A stretch of DNA of 64,000 bases from Lysobacter sp. GX 14042 (GTDB taxonomy: Bacteria; Pseudomonadota; Gammaproteobacteria; Xanthomonadales; Xanthomonadaceae). Shown here piece after piece: positions 32,543 to 40,837 of the stretch. Position numbers and translations under genes: made by a program. The stretch spans positions 1-64,000 of the forward strand of contig NZ_JAJUWY010000001.1 of NCBI RefSeq assembly GCF_021390425.1. The letters run 5' to 3'. How positions within the stretch are numbered: the first letter of the stretch is position 1; each line of letters begins with the position of its first letter. Below the pieces are notes generated by a model. The model saw nothing but the letters and a program-made list of their open reading frames with translations. It made no database searches and had not been told where the DNA came from.

Positions 32543-33103
32543 TCAGAACATCCCGGTTTCGAGCCGGGCCGCCTCGGACATCATGTGCTGGGTCCAGGGC
32601 GGGTCGAACACCAGCTCCACGTCGGCCTCGGCGAGGGTCGGGATCAGCTCCAGGGCATCGCGCACGTCCGCGACGAGGATGTCCCCCATCCCGCAACCGG
32701 GCGCGGTCAGGGTCATGCGGACGCTGGCCAGGTACTCGCCGTCCTTCTCCGGGTGCGCGTCCAGGGTCGCCTCGTAGACCAGGCCCAGGTCGACCACGTT
32801 GATCGGGATCTCCGGGTCGAAACAGGTCCGCAGCTGGCTCCACATCATCCGCTCCACGTCCTCGACCGAGGCCCCTTCCGGCAGTTCAAGCGGCGGCACC
32901 GGCTCCTTGCCGATGGCGTCCGCGTCCTGCCCGGCGATGCGGAACAGGTTGCCGTCGACGAACACCGTGTAGCTGCCGCCCAGCGCCTGGGTGATGTAGC
33001 CGGCGCTGCCGACCGGAAGGGTGACGTGGTCGCCCTGTGGGACCAGGACGGCGGGGCAGTCGCGCTCGAAGCGGACCGGTTCACTGCTGCGGGAATACAT
33101 CAT
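32543..33103 (-). CDS. sufT: SufT, MIP18/DUF59-family Fe-S cluster assembly protein
   Basis: 186 aa with the DUF59 core in the C-terminal half (MWSQLRTCFDPEIPINVVDL, VRMTLTAPGCGMGD, VELVFDPPWTQHMMSEAARL), including the hyper-reactive Cys of the TAPGCG motif. Members help mature Fe-S proteins under high demand. ATG 33103 (or 33100) is preferred over 33142, because TAGAAT at 33141-33146 looks like a -10 on this strand and would place the transcription start below 33142. Confidence 0.92.
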   Translation of the reverse strand: MMYSRSSEPVRFERDCPAVLVPQGDHVTLPVGSAGYITQALGGSYTVFVDGNLFRIAGQDADAIGKEPVPPLELPEGASVEDVERMMWSQLRTCFDPEIPINVVDLGLVYEATLDAHPEKDGEYLASVRMTLTAPGCGMGDILVADVRDALELIPTLAEADVELVFDPPWTQHMMSEAARLETGMF

Positions 33104-33209
33104 TCGCGGATCGCGGGGGAGGCGGAATTCAAGTCGGACCATTCTAGTCCAATATGCCTGCCACGACGTGCCCGCTATGCTGTGGCGCTTGCCTTCCGGT
33201 CAGTCCCGC

Positions 33210-33629
33210 ATGCCACCCTCCCGCCCCCGCGGCACACGCCCGACGCAGCTGTCCCTGTTCCTGCTGCTGCTCGGCGTGGCCGGCTTCATCGCGCTGTGGA
33301 GCACGCTGTCGCTGGCAACCGGGCGGCAGCACGGCTGGATGGCGGTGGCGGGCGCGCTGGACGTGGTGCTGATGCTGCGCCTGGGGCGCTGGCCGCGCGG
33401 TCGCGGCCGCATGCTGGTGGCGGTCGCCGGCACCGCGGCGCTGATCGTCGCCAGCAACTGGCTGGTGATCGCCGGGCAACTCGGACGCATGCTGGGGCTC
33501 ACCCCGCTGCAGTCGGCCCTCAAGCTGGGCGCCCACCACGCATGGACCCTGGCGCAGCTGGCCAACGGCGTGCCGGAGCTGGCCATGGTGGTGCTTGCCC
33601 TGGTGGTCGCGGGACTCGCATCGCGCTAG
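33210..33629 (+). CDS. Small membrane protein of unknown function
   Basis: 139 aa with a basic N-terminus and four hydrophobic segments (LSLFLLLLGVAGFIALW, WMAVAGALDVVLML, MLVAVAGTAALIVASNWLVI, VPELAMVVLALVVAGLA). I do not recognise the family. It is divergent from sufT. The start could lie further upstream (ATG 33177), but a TATGCT -10-like element overlaps that codon. Confidence 0.65.
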   Translation: MPPSRPRGTRPTQLSLFLLLLGVAGFIALWSTLSLATGRQHGWMAVAGALDVVLMLRLGRWPRGRGRMLVAVAGTAALIVASNWLVIAGQLGRMLGLTPLQSALKLGAHHAWTLAQLANGVPELAMVVLALVVAGLASR

Positions 33630-33660
33630 GCCGGGCCTGCGGGGGCGGCGTGTCAACCGG

Positions 33661-33676
33661 ACGCGCCCGGGCGCGT
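33661..33676. repeat. 16-bp perfect palindrome
   Basis: ACGCGCCCGGGCGCGT lies between the membrane-protein gene and the sigma-factor gene. It could be a weak terminator stem for the former or a binding site for a dimeric regulator of the latter. Nothing else distinguishes the 117-nt gap. Confidence 0.4.
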
Positions 33677-33746
33677 TCCCCATGCTGCAGCCCTGCTGTG
33701 CGCGGTCGTCCTCCCGGCGGTCACGCCCTCCCGATATGCTCGCCCC

Positions 33747-34328
33747 GTGACCAGCGATGCCGACGAACGCCTCCGCAAGCCCACGACCGACGCCCCGGAC
33801 TCCGGCCCTGGCCGCGAGCCTGCCTCGATGGAGGCCTTCCTCGCCGATGTCGGTGCCCGCGCCTTCCGTTTCGCCGAACTCGGACTGCGCCACCGCGAGG
33901 ATGCGATGGACGCGGTGCAGGACGCCATGATCCGCGTGCTGCGCTACCAGGACCGCCCCGCGGCGGAATGGACACCGCTGTTCTGGCGGATCCTGCGCAG
34001 CCGCATCGTCGACATCCAGCGACGTCGCGGTTTCCGCCTGCGCTGGATGTCCCCGGCCGCCCCGCACGAGGACGGCTCGATGCCGGAATGGGCCGACGAC
34101 GGGCCGGACCCGTCACGTGCCCATGAGGGTCGGGAAGCCTATGCCCGCCTCGCCTCGGCGGTGGCGGAGCTGCCGCGACGCCAGCGCGAGGCGTTCACCC
34201 TGCGGGTACTCGAGGAACTGGACGTGGCCGACACGGCCCGCGCCATGGGTTGCAGCGAGGGTTCGGTGAAAACCCACCTCTCGCGCGCCCGCGGTGCCCT
34301 GCAGCGGCAACTGGAGGACTGGAAATGA
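33747..34328 (+). CDS. RNA polymerase sigma-70 family (ECF-like) factor
   Basis: 193 aa. Region 2 is visible around residues 45-90 (RHREDAMDAVQDAMIRVLRY, ILRSRIVDIQRRRGF) and region 4 around 140-190 (ELPRRQREAFTLRVLEELDV, then an ARAMGCSEGSVKTHLSRARGALQ-type helix-turn-helix). No region 1.1 or 3, as in group 4 sigma factors. The annotated start is GTG 33747; ATG 33828 is an alternative. The stop overlaps the next ATG by 4 nt, and the following gene encodes a single-pass membrane protein, the usual place of an anti-sigma factor. Confidence 0.88.
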   Translation: MTSDADERLRKPTTDAPDSGPGREPASMEAFLADVGARAFRFAELGLRHREDAMDAVQDAMIRVLRYQDRPAAEWTPLFWRILRSRIVDIQRRRGFRLRWMSPAAPHEDGSMPEWADDGPDPSRAHEGREAYARLASAVAELPRRQREAFTLRVLEELDVADTARAMGCSEGSVKTHLSRARGALQRQLEDWK

Positions 34329-34729
34329 ACACCATCGACTGCCCCGATCCGGGTGCCTTCGACGGCCGTGCCCGCGAGCTGTACCGCCAGTCACTGGAGC
34401 AGCTCCCGGCCTCGACCCACGCGCGGCTGCGCGCCGCCCGCCGCGATGCGCTGTCCGCCCCCCCGGGCGCGCTGCGGATGCAGCGCTGGTGGCCCGCCGG
34501 CATGGCCGCGGCGCTGGCGCTGGCGGTGGTCGCCACCCTCGGCCTGGAACGGCCGCCGCAGCCGGCCACGGAGACCCGGCTCGTACAGGCCCCCGCCACA
34601 CCCGTGGCCACATCGCTGGCAAGCAGCGATCCCGAGCTCGCGCTGATGCTCGAGTCACTCGACAACAACCCCGATTTCTATCTCTGGCTGGCCGCCAACG
34701 ACGACGCCCTGCCCGCACTGGAGTACTGA
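34325..34729 (+). CDS. Single-pass membrane protein, putative anti-sigma factor
   Basis: 134 aa: a cytoplasmic N-terminal part with a helical ARELYRQSLEQLPASTHARL segment (about 16-35), one membrane helix (about 56-74, PAGMAAALALAVVATLGLE) and a 60-residue periplasmic tail that is Ala/Pro-rich then acidic (DPELALMLESLDNNPDFYLW). I see no zinc-binding anti-sigma HxxxCxxC motif. It overlaps the sigma-factor gene by 4 nt and precedes a DUF3106 gene by 3 nt. The anti-sigma role is inferred from topology and linkage. Confidence 0.7.
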   Translation: MNTIDCPDPGAFDGRARELYRQSLEQLPASTHARLRAARRDALSAPPGALRMQRWWPAGMAAALALAVVATLGLERPPQPATETRLVQAPATPVATSLASSDPELALMLESLDNNPDFYLWLAANDDALPALEY

Positions 34730-34732
34730 CCG

Positions 34733-35152
34733 ATGAAGATCCGCATCACCGCCGCCACCCTCCTGCTGTCCCTGGCCTGGGCCGCGCCCGCCGCGGCCGC
34801 CGACCCGCAACTGCCGGAGTGGGAGAAGCTCGAGCCGGCCCAGCGCGCGACGCTGGTCGCTCCCATGCGCGAGCGCTGGGACAGCGACCCCGGCGCCCGC
34901 GCGGAGATGCTCGAGCGCGCCGAGCGCTGGCGGCAGCTCAGCCCGGAGCAGCGCCGCAATGCCCACCGCGGCATGGACCGCTGGAAGCACATGAACCCCG
35001 AGCAGCGCGAGGAGGCGCGTGCGTTCTACTCGCACATGCGCACGTTGACGCCCGAGGCGCGCGGCGAACTGAAGCGTGAATGGAAGCAGATGGACGCCGA
35101 CCAGCGCCGCAAGTGGGTGCAGGCCCACCCGGCGCCCGCCCGCGGCGACTGA
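34733..35152 (+). CDS. Exported DUF3106 protein
   Basis: 139 aa with a signal peptide (MKIRITAATLLLSLAWAAPA, cut near AAA-DPQ) and a highly charged, helical mature part. A motif of the type L/M-x-P-E-Q-R recurs (LEPAQRA, LSPEQRR, MNPEQRE, LTPEARG, MDADQRR) about every 20-25 residues, reminiscent of CpxP/Spy-like LTxxQ motifs. Probably a periplasmic binding or sensor protein. It is the last gene of sigma-membrane protein-DUF3106. Confidence 0.85.
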   Translation: MKIRITAATLLLSLAWAAPAAAADPQLPEWEKLEPAQRATLVAPMRERWDSDPGARAEMLERAERWRQLSPEQRRNAHRGMDRWKHMNPEQREEARAFYSHMRTLTPEARGELKREWKQMDADQRRKWVQAHPAPARGD

Positions 35153-35159
35153 CAAGGAG

Positions 35160-35191
35160 GGCGGCCGGGCGGGGGCTCAGGCCCGGCCGCC
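35160..35191. terminator. Perfect 11-bp inverted repeat between convergent genes
   Basis: GGCGGCCGGGC (35160-35170), a 10-nt loop and GCCCGGCCGCC (35181-35191). It sits 7 nt after the DUF3106 stop and includes the last codons (Gly-Arg-Ala) and stop of the DUF1631 gene. A bidirectional terminator without T-runs is the likely role. Confidence 0.55.
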
Positions 35192-37537
35192 GGCCTCGTC
35201 GAGCTGTCGCCGCACGTGTTGCATCGCCTGCTCGAACGGGGTGGGCTCAACCCCCAGTTGCAGCCGCCCCGCGGCGACCAGCGAGGCGAGCTCCTCCGGC
35301 GAGGCCACCAGCACCCGCATGCCGCGCCGGTTGACCAGCAGCCGGCGCGAGGTCAGCGGGCTGATCCAGGCGATCTTCGCGTCCACCGCCTCGCCACGGG
35401 TGTCGGTGACCCGCAACCAGGTGTCGGCGGGCAGCTCGCGCATCCGCTCGGCTTCGTCGCGGTCGAACCTGAGGGTGTCGCTGCCGCCGGCGATCCACAG
35501 GCTGCGCTCCTGCGCATCCTCGTCGCGCTCGGCCGGCGGTGGCGGGTGCAGGTCGCGCCGGGCGGCCGGATAGACCAGGCCCTTCACCAGCATCGCCATG
35601 CCGTGTTCGGCGGCGGAGGAGTCCAGGCCCGAAGACGCCAGGCAGGCGGTCAGCGCGGGCTCGATGGACAGCAGGTGGCGGGCAAGCTCGCCACCGCGCG
35701 CCTCGGAGGCGATCCGGTCGGCCTCGACCAGGCCGTTGCCCAGCTTCACCGCCCCGGCCCAGGCTTCACCCTCGCCCGCGTCGCGCAACGCGACCTGGAT
35801 CAGGTGGTGGCGCCAGGTGGTGGACAGGAACTCGGCGACCGCCGGGGTCAGTGGCGGGGCGGCCAGGCGACGGGCCACCGCCTCGTCGGCGCGGGCGCGC
35901 GCGGCGACCAGCCGCTCGCGGCCGTAGGTCGCCTTGGCGGCGCGCTCGGCCTGCAGCTGGACCCGGCGGCGCTGCTGGCGCAGCAGCGCGTCGAGTTCGG
36001 CGTGGGCGGTCTCGAAGATCGCCACGTCCTCGTTGTACTCGGCGACCACCCGCTGCGATACCGCGGTGGCGCGGTCGAGCAGCTCGCGCTCCTGCGGCGT
36101 CTCGCCGCGGTTGCCGGCCACCGCCTCGGTGATCGCATCGAACAGCCGCCGCGCCGGGTGCTCGGGCTCGACGAACATTTGCTGGTCGGTAAGCGCGACC
36201 TTGACGTAGGGCAGCACCAGCCGGCCATACAGCCGCCGGGCGCGGTCCTGCAGCTGCTGGCTGCGGAACAGTGAGTCGAAGAGCATCGCGACCAGGTCGA
36301 TCGCGTCCTGCTCGTGCAGGCTCAGCCGGACCCGCCCGGGGTCCAGGCCGAGCCGCCGGGACCCGTCGTTGAGCTGCTCGCGGATCACCTCGGCCAAGGA
36401 CCCGTTCCCCGCCAGCGCGCGGGCGAACATGTCGGAGGGTTCGGCCTGCAGCAGCGAGGCGACGCTGAACACTTCCTCCAGGCGCAGCTCGCGGGCCTGG
36501 CGCTGCGGACCGGTGTCATCGCGTGCGTCCACCTCCCGACGCTCGATCTCCCCCTCCCGCCAGGCATGCAGCAACTGGCGCAGCTCGCCCAGCTCGGCCG
36601 AACTCGGCGCATCGCCGGACAGTCCGCCCCAGCCGGTCGCGGCACCCGGGCCACCCGGCGCACCGGCGGAGTGCCCGCCGGCCATGACTCCGCCGCCCGG
36701 ACCGGGCGCACCCGACTGGGCTGCAACCCCGTGGCCCGCCGCGCCGGCTGCGCCAGCGTGGCCACCCGCGCCACCTTGGCCGCCGCCTGTCGCGCCGTGA
36801 TAGCCGCCTCCGGCACCACCCTGGCCACCCAAGCCCGGGGCCGCGGGGTGCGGTATCGGTGCGGCCCAGCCTTCCGGTGGCGGCGGGGGCGCCGGTGCCG
36901 GCGGCACCTGGGCCGGGCGCCACGCGGTGCCGTAGCCGGCCTGGGCGAGCCGGGCATCCACCGCGGCGTAGAGTTCTTCGAGCACGTCCTCCAGCGCGTG
37001 CTCGTAGTGGCGGAACAGCAGGCCGCGCAGGGTTTCCGGCACCTGCTCGTCGGACAGCGTCTCCACGAACGCCGCCGCCAGCCGCATCGGCGAGACCGGG
37101 TTGCCGGGCGGCTCGATGCCCAGCACCCGCGAGAGCACCCGCAGGCGCTCGTCGATGGAATGCAGGATGACCCCGTGGCGCTTGTCCAGCGCCTCGGCCA
37201 GCGACTGGCCGGCCAGGTGCATGTCGATCTGGCTTTCGTCGATCAGCCCCAGCGGCGCCTCGTCGCGGTCGCGGGCACGGGCCACGCGGAACCGGTCGAA
37301 GGCTTCGGCGACCTGCTGGCGGTAGCGCATCAGGTGCGCGGCATGGTGCTGGCGCAGGACCCACAGCGCGGCCTGGCTCTGGTACAGCACCTGCGGGGTA
37401 CGCGCGTCCTCGGCCTTGCCCGCGGCCGTCGCCAGCGCCTGCTCGACCGGCGGATACAATTGCCCCGGGAGCCCGCCCAGGCGTTCCAGGGCAATGCGCT
37501 TGATGTCCTCCAGCACACGGGTGGGATCGGGCCGCAT
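35177..37537 (-). CDS. DUF1631 family protein with Gly-rich linker
   Basis: 786 aa from ATG 37537; TTG and GTG starts up to 37609 would add up to 24 residues but run into a TATGCT -10-like element at 37615-37620. The N-terminal helical region (to about 230) and the central-to-C-terminal helical region (about 330-660) are split by a low-complexity Gly/Ala/Pro segment (about 205-315). The C-terminus (about 680-770: DTWLRVTDTRGEAVDAKIAW, ISPLTSRRLLVNRRGMRV) is a small beta-rich, PilZ-like domain without a clear RxxxR motif. Function unknown; some members are mislabelled thymidine phosphorylase. Single gene, divergent from a nitroreductase. Confidence 0.87.
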   Translation of the reverse strand: MRPDPTRVLEDIKRIALERLGGLPGQLYPPVEQALATAAGKAEDARTPQVLYQSQAALWVLRQHHAAHLMRYRQQVAEAFDRFRVARARDRDEAPLGLIDESQIDMHLAGQSLAEALDKRHGVILHSIDERLRVLSRVLGIEPPGNPVSPMRLAAAFVETLSDEQVPETLRGLLFRHYEHALEDVLEELYAAVDARLAQAGYGTAWRPAQVPPAPAPPPPPEGWAAPIPHPAAPGLGGQGGAGGGYHGATGGGQGGAGGHAGAAGAAGHGVAAQSGAPGPGGGVMAGGHSAGAPGGPGAATGWGGLSGDAPSSAELGELRQLLHAWREGEIERREVDARDDTGPQRQARELRLEEVFSVASLLQAEPSDMFARALAGNGSLAEVIREQLNDGSRRLGLDPGRVRLSLHEQDAIDLVAMLFDSLFRSQQLQDRARRLYGRLVLPYVKVALTDQQMFVEPEHPARRLFDAITEAVAGNRGETPQERELLDRATAVSQRVVAEYNEDVAIFETAHAELDALLRQQRRRVQLQAERAAKATYGRERLVAARARADEAVARRLAAPPLTPAVAEFLSTTWRHHLIQVALRDAGEGEAWAGAVKLGNGLVEADRIASEARGGELARHLLSIEPALTACLASSGLDSSAAEHGMAMLVKGLVYPAARRDLHPPPPAERDEDAQERSLWIAGGSDTLRFDRDEAERMRELPADTWLRVTDTRGEAVDAKIAWISPLTSRRLLVNRRGMRVLVASPEELASLVAAGRLQLGVEPTPFEQAMQHVRRQLDEAGGRA

Positions 37538-37667
37538 GGTCGGGACAACACCGGACGGGGGAACTGACACGGCCTGCACCCTCGGGCTCGCGTCTACGGG
37601 ACGACGCAAGCGTCAGCATAGTGGCAAGATACGTCAGCTTACGTCCCTGCCTCCTGAACTGTGACCG

Positions 37668-38285
37668 ATGTCGGAAAATAGTACCGTTCCACCCGTTGCC
37701 GGTCAGTGGCGTCCCGCGCCGCCGCTGGGCGAGGCGATCGACCGTCGCCGCTCGGTGCCCGCGGTCCAGCTGCAGGCCCCCGGTCCTGACCCGGCGACCC
37801 TGCTGCGGCTGCTGGCCAGCGCGGTGCGCGTGCCCGACCACGGAAAGCGCGTCCCGTTCCGCTTCATCACGCTGCAGGACGATGCCCGCCGGGTGTTCGG
37901 CGAAAAGGTCGCCCACCGCCACCGCATGCTCGACCCCGATACCCCCGAAGCCCTGCTGGCCAAGGACCGCGACCGCTGGCTGCATGCCCCGGTGATCGTG
38001 GTCGTGGTGGCGCGGCTCGGCCCCGACGCCAAGATCCCCGAACAGGAGCGGCTGCTGACCGCCGGCTGCACCTGCCTGGTGCTGCTGCAGGCCGCGCAGG
38101 CGGCCGGGTTCGGCGGATGCTGGCTGACCGGCTGGGCAGCCTACGACCGCGGCGTGGCGGAGATCCTTGGCCTGGGCGCCGACGAGCACGTCACCGGCTT
38201 CATCCACCTGGGCACGCCCAAGGCGGGGATCCCCGAGCGCGAGCGTCCCGACCCCGCGGCCCTGCTGACCCGATGGCAGCCGTGA
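37668..38285 (+). CDS. Nitroreductase family FMN protein
   Basis: 205 aa, resembling the YdjA/minimal nitroreductase group: N-terminal EAIDRRRSVPAVQLQ with the FMN-phosphate Arg cluster, VRVPDHGKRVPFRFI, and the C-terminal GGCWLTGWAAYDRGVAEILGL with HLGTPK. Likely an NAD(P)H-dependent oxidoreductase; the substrate is not predictable. The stop overlaps the start region of the exonuclease gene. Confidence 0.9.
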   Translation: MSENSTVPPVAGQWRPAPPLGEAIDRRRSVPAVQLQAPGPDPATLLRLLASAVRVPDHGKRVPFRFITLQDDARRVFGEKVAHRHRMLDPDTPEALLAKDRDRWLHAPVIVVVVARLGPDAKIPEQERLLTAGCTCLVLLQAAQAAGFGGCWLTGWAAYDRGVAEILGLGADEHVTGFIHLGTPKAGIPERERPDPAALLTRWQP

Positions 38286-39214
38286 CCGGCGCGCCAGCCG
38301 CGCGCCCGTCCGCCACCCTGTACCTGGTCGACGCCAGCCTCTATGTGTTCCGGGCCTGGCACTCCCTGCCGCCGGACCTGCAGGGCGCCGACGGTTGGCC
38401 GGCCAACGCGGTACACGGGTTCGCCCGGTTCCTGCTGGAGCTGCTCGACCGGGCACGGCCGCAGCACATCGCGGTGGCCTTCGACGAGGCGCTCGACGAC
38501 TGCTTCCGCAACCGCCTGTACCCGGCCTACAAGGCCAACCGCGAAGCCGCGCCGGAGGCGCTGCGCCGGCAGTTCGCCCACTGCCGGGCGCTGTGCCGGG
38601 CGCTGGGGCTGGTGGTGCTGGCCGACGTGGAGTACGAGGCCGACGACCTGATCGGCAGCGCCTGCGTGCAGTCGCGGGCGGCCGGTTTCCGCTCGGTGCT
38701 GGTCTCGGCCGACAAGGATCTCTCGCAACTGCTCGGCGAACACGACGAACAGTGGGACTTCGCCCGCGGGCAGCGCTGGGGTGCCGCCGGCGTGCCCGGG
38801 CGCCACGGCGTGGAGGCGCACCAGATGGCCGACTTCCTCGCCCTCACCGGTGATGCGGTCGACAACATCCCCGGCGTGCCGGGCATCGGCGCCAAGACCG
38901 CGGCGGCCCTGCTGGCCCATTTCGGCAGCCTGCAGGCGATGCTGGAGCGGGTGGACGAGATTCCCTTCCTGCGCCTGCGCGGGGCGGCGGCCTGCGCGGC
39001 ACGGCTGCGCGGCCACCGCGAGCAGGCCCTGCTCTACCGGCAGCTGGCGACGATCGCCTGCGACGTGCAGCTGCCCGGCGCGGGCGGCCACTTCCGCCGG
39101 GGCAATGGCGATGCCGACGCGCTGCAGGCGCTGTGCGAGGCCGTGCGCTTCGGCCCGATGACCCGCAGGCGGCTGCACGAAGCCGCCGGGCTGGCGTTCG
39201 CGCCGGCGGCCTGA
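38273..39214 (+). CDS. 5'-3' exonuclease (flap-endonuclease fold)
   Basis: 313 aa, a stand-alone homologue of the DNA polymerase I N-terminal nuclease. Metal-binding acidic residues appear in LYLVDASLYVFRAWH, AVAFDEALDDCFRN, VEYEADDLIGS and VLVSADKDLSQLL, and a helix-hairpin-helix is seen in PGVPGIGAKTAAALLAHFGS. E. coli Xni is similar but shorter. ATG 38273 overlaps the nitroreductase gene by 13 nt; GTG 38282 gives a 4-nt overlap. Confidence 0.92.
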   Translation: MAAVTGAPAARPSATLYLVDASLYVFRAWHSLPPDLQGADGWPANAVHGFARFLLELLDRARPQHIAVAFDEALDDCFRNRLYPAYKANREAAPEALRRQFAHCRALCRALGLVVLADVEYEADDLIGSACVQSRAAGFRSVLVSADKDLSQLLGEHDEQWDFARGQRWGAAGVPGRHGVEAHQMADFLALTGDAVDNIPGVPGIGAKTAAALLAHFGSLQAMLERVDEIPFLRLRGAAACAARLRGHREQALLYRQLATIACDVQLPGAGGHFRRGNGDADALQALCEAVRFGPMTRRRLHEAAGLAFAPAA

Positions 39215-39231
39215 GCGCTACCATCGGCGCC

Positions 39232-39843
39232 ATGGCAATCGATCCCACGGCAACCCGGCCGGTTGCGACCCGGCCCGAGGCCGCCGCTCCCGCGGCGGGC
39301 GGTCCGGGCACCCCCGAGCTCATCTACGAAGGTCCCTGGCTGCGCATGCTGCGCCGCGGGCGCTGGGAATACGTCGAGCGCACCAACGGCCGCGGGCTTG
39401 CGGTGATCGTCATCGCGCTCACACCGGCCGGCGAGCTGTTGCTGGTCGAACAGTTCCGGGTGCCGCTGCAGTCCCGCGCGATCGAACTGCCCGCCGGGCT
39501 GGTGGGCGACGAGGACGATGCCGATACCCTGGCCGCGGCGGCGCACCGCGAGCTGGTCGAGGAGACCGGCTGGGCCGCCTCCGCCGTGGAGGTGCTGCTG
39601 ACCGGCCCGACCTCGGCCGGGATGAGCAACGAACGCATCGCCTACGTACGCGCCACCGGCCTGCGCAAGATCGGCGACGGCGGCGGCGTGGACGGCGAGG
39701 AGATCACCGTCCATACCGTGCCGCTGGAACAGGTGCCGGCGTGGCTGCAGCGCAGGATGGCCGAAGGTTGCGAGGTGGACCTCAAGTTGTGGGGCGGGCT
39801 GTGGCTCGCCAGCCACGCCCCGGACGGCACGCCGGTCCGCTGA
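39232..39843 (+). CDS. NUDIX hydrolase (ADP-ribose pyrophosphatase-like)
   Basis: 203 aa. The NUDIX box core RELVEETGW is intact, preceded by PAGLVGDEDDADTLAAAAH, which has a slightly longer spacing than the canonical Gx5Ex7 part. The N-terminal 28 residues are Ala/Pro-rich and the beta strand YVERTNGRGLAVIVIAL is typical of the NudF/YffH group that cleaves ADP-ribose or nucleotide sugars. It lies 17 nt after the exonuclease gene. The stop is 2 nt from the convergent pip stop. Confidence 0.9.
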   Translation: MAIDPTATRPVATRPEAAAPAAGGPGTPELIYEGPWLRMLRRGRWEYVERTNGRGLAVIVIALTPAGELLLVEQFRVPLQSRAIELPAGLVGDEDDADTLAAAAHRELVEETGWAASAVEVLLTGPTSAGMSNERIAYVRATGLRKIGDGGGVDGEEITVHTVPLEQVPAWLQRRMAEGCEVDLKLWGGLWLASHAPDGTPVR

Positions 39844-39845
39844 GA

Positions 39846-40793
39846 TCAGCCGGCGGCGAAGCGGTCGGTGGCCGCCACCAGCGCATCGACGTTCTCGGCC
39901 TCGAAGGCGGAATGGCCGGATGCGGGGGTGATCACCAACTCGCCCTTCGGCCAGGCCTTGTGCAGGTCCCAGGCGTTCTGCACCGGGCAGACCACGTCAT
40001 AGCGGCCGTGGACGATCACGCCGGGGATGTCGGCGATCCTGCCGGCATCGCGCAGCAGCTGGTGGTCGACCTCGAAGAAGCCGCTGTTGACGAAATAGTG
40101 GTTCTCGATCCGGGCGAAGGCCAGGGCGAACTGCGGGTCCTCGTGGCTGGCGGCAAAGTCCTCGTCCACGTGCAGGAAGCTGGTCGCGCCTTCCCAGACG
40201 CTCCAGGCCCGGGCCGCGGCAAGCCGCGCCGCCTCGTCGTCGCCGGTCAGCCGGCGGTGGAAGGAACTGATCAGGTCGTGGCGCTCGGTCGGCGGAATCG
40301 CGGCGACGTACTGCTCCCAGGCTTCCGGGAACAGCCGGCTGGCGCCTTCCTGGTAGAACCACTCCAGCTCCCAGCGGCGCAGCATGAAGATCCCGCGCAG
40401 CACCAGCTCGGTGACCCGGCCCGGGTGGCGCTGGGCATAGGCCAGCGACAGGGTCGAGCCCCAGCTGCCGCCGAACACCTGCCAGCGGTCGACGCCCAGG
40501 TGCACCCGCAGCTTCTCGATGTCCTCGACCAGGTGCCAGGTGGTGTTGTCGACCAGGTCGGCATGCGGCGTCGAACGCCCGGCGCCGCGCTGGTCGAAGA
40601 GGATGATCCGGTACTTCGACGGATCGTGGAAACGCCGCATCTTGCTGCTGCAACCGCCCCCCGGGCCGCCGTGCAGCAGCACCACCGGCTTGCCGTCGGG
40701 GTTGCCGCACTGCTCGTAATAGAGAGTGTGGCGCTCGTCGACGGCGAGGGTGCCGGCATCAAAGGGCTCGATTTCGGGGTACAGGGTGCACAT
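39846..40793 (-). CDS. pip: Proline iminopeptidase
   Basis: Serine aminopeptidase (S33, alpha/beta hydrolase) removing N-terminal proline. The 315-aa product has the oxyanion motif HGGPGGGCSS, nucleophile Ser110 in GGSWGS, the acidic residue in HGRYDVVCPV and the catalytic His in SGHSAFE. No signal peptide, so it is cytosolic. Its ATG lies 44 nt from the prmC stop on the same strand. Confidence 0.96.
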   Translation of the reverse strand: MCTLYPEIEPFDAGTLAVDERHTLYYEQCGNPDGKPVVLLHGGPGGGCSSKMRRFHDPSKYRIILFDQRGAGRSTPHADLVDNTTWHLVEDIEKLRVHLGVDRWQVFGGSWGSTLSLAYAQRHPGRVTELVLRGIFMLRRWELEWFYQEGASRLFPEAWEQYVAAIPPTERHDLISSFHRRLTGDDEAARLAAARAWSVWEGATSFLHVDEDFAASHEDPQFALAFARIENHYFVNSGFFEVDHQLLRDAGRIADIPGVIVHGRYDVVCPVQNAWDLHKAWPKGELVITPASGHSAFEAENVDALVAATDRFAAG

Positions 40794-40837
40794 CCGGCCT
40801 CCGGTTGTCTGGGGAACCGGGAGTGTAGCCGCGCGCC

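Noticed and set aside
36600-36930. Gly/Ala-rich stretch in DUF1631 considered as a PE_PGRS-like or collagen-like repeat gene
   Set aside because: It is an in-frame linker inside one protein, with no regular Gly-X-Y period.
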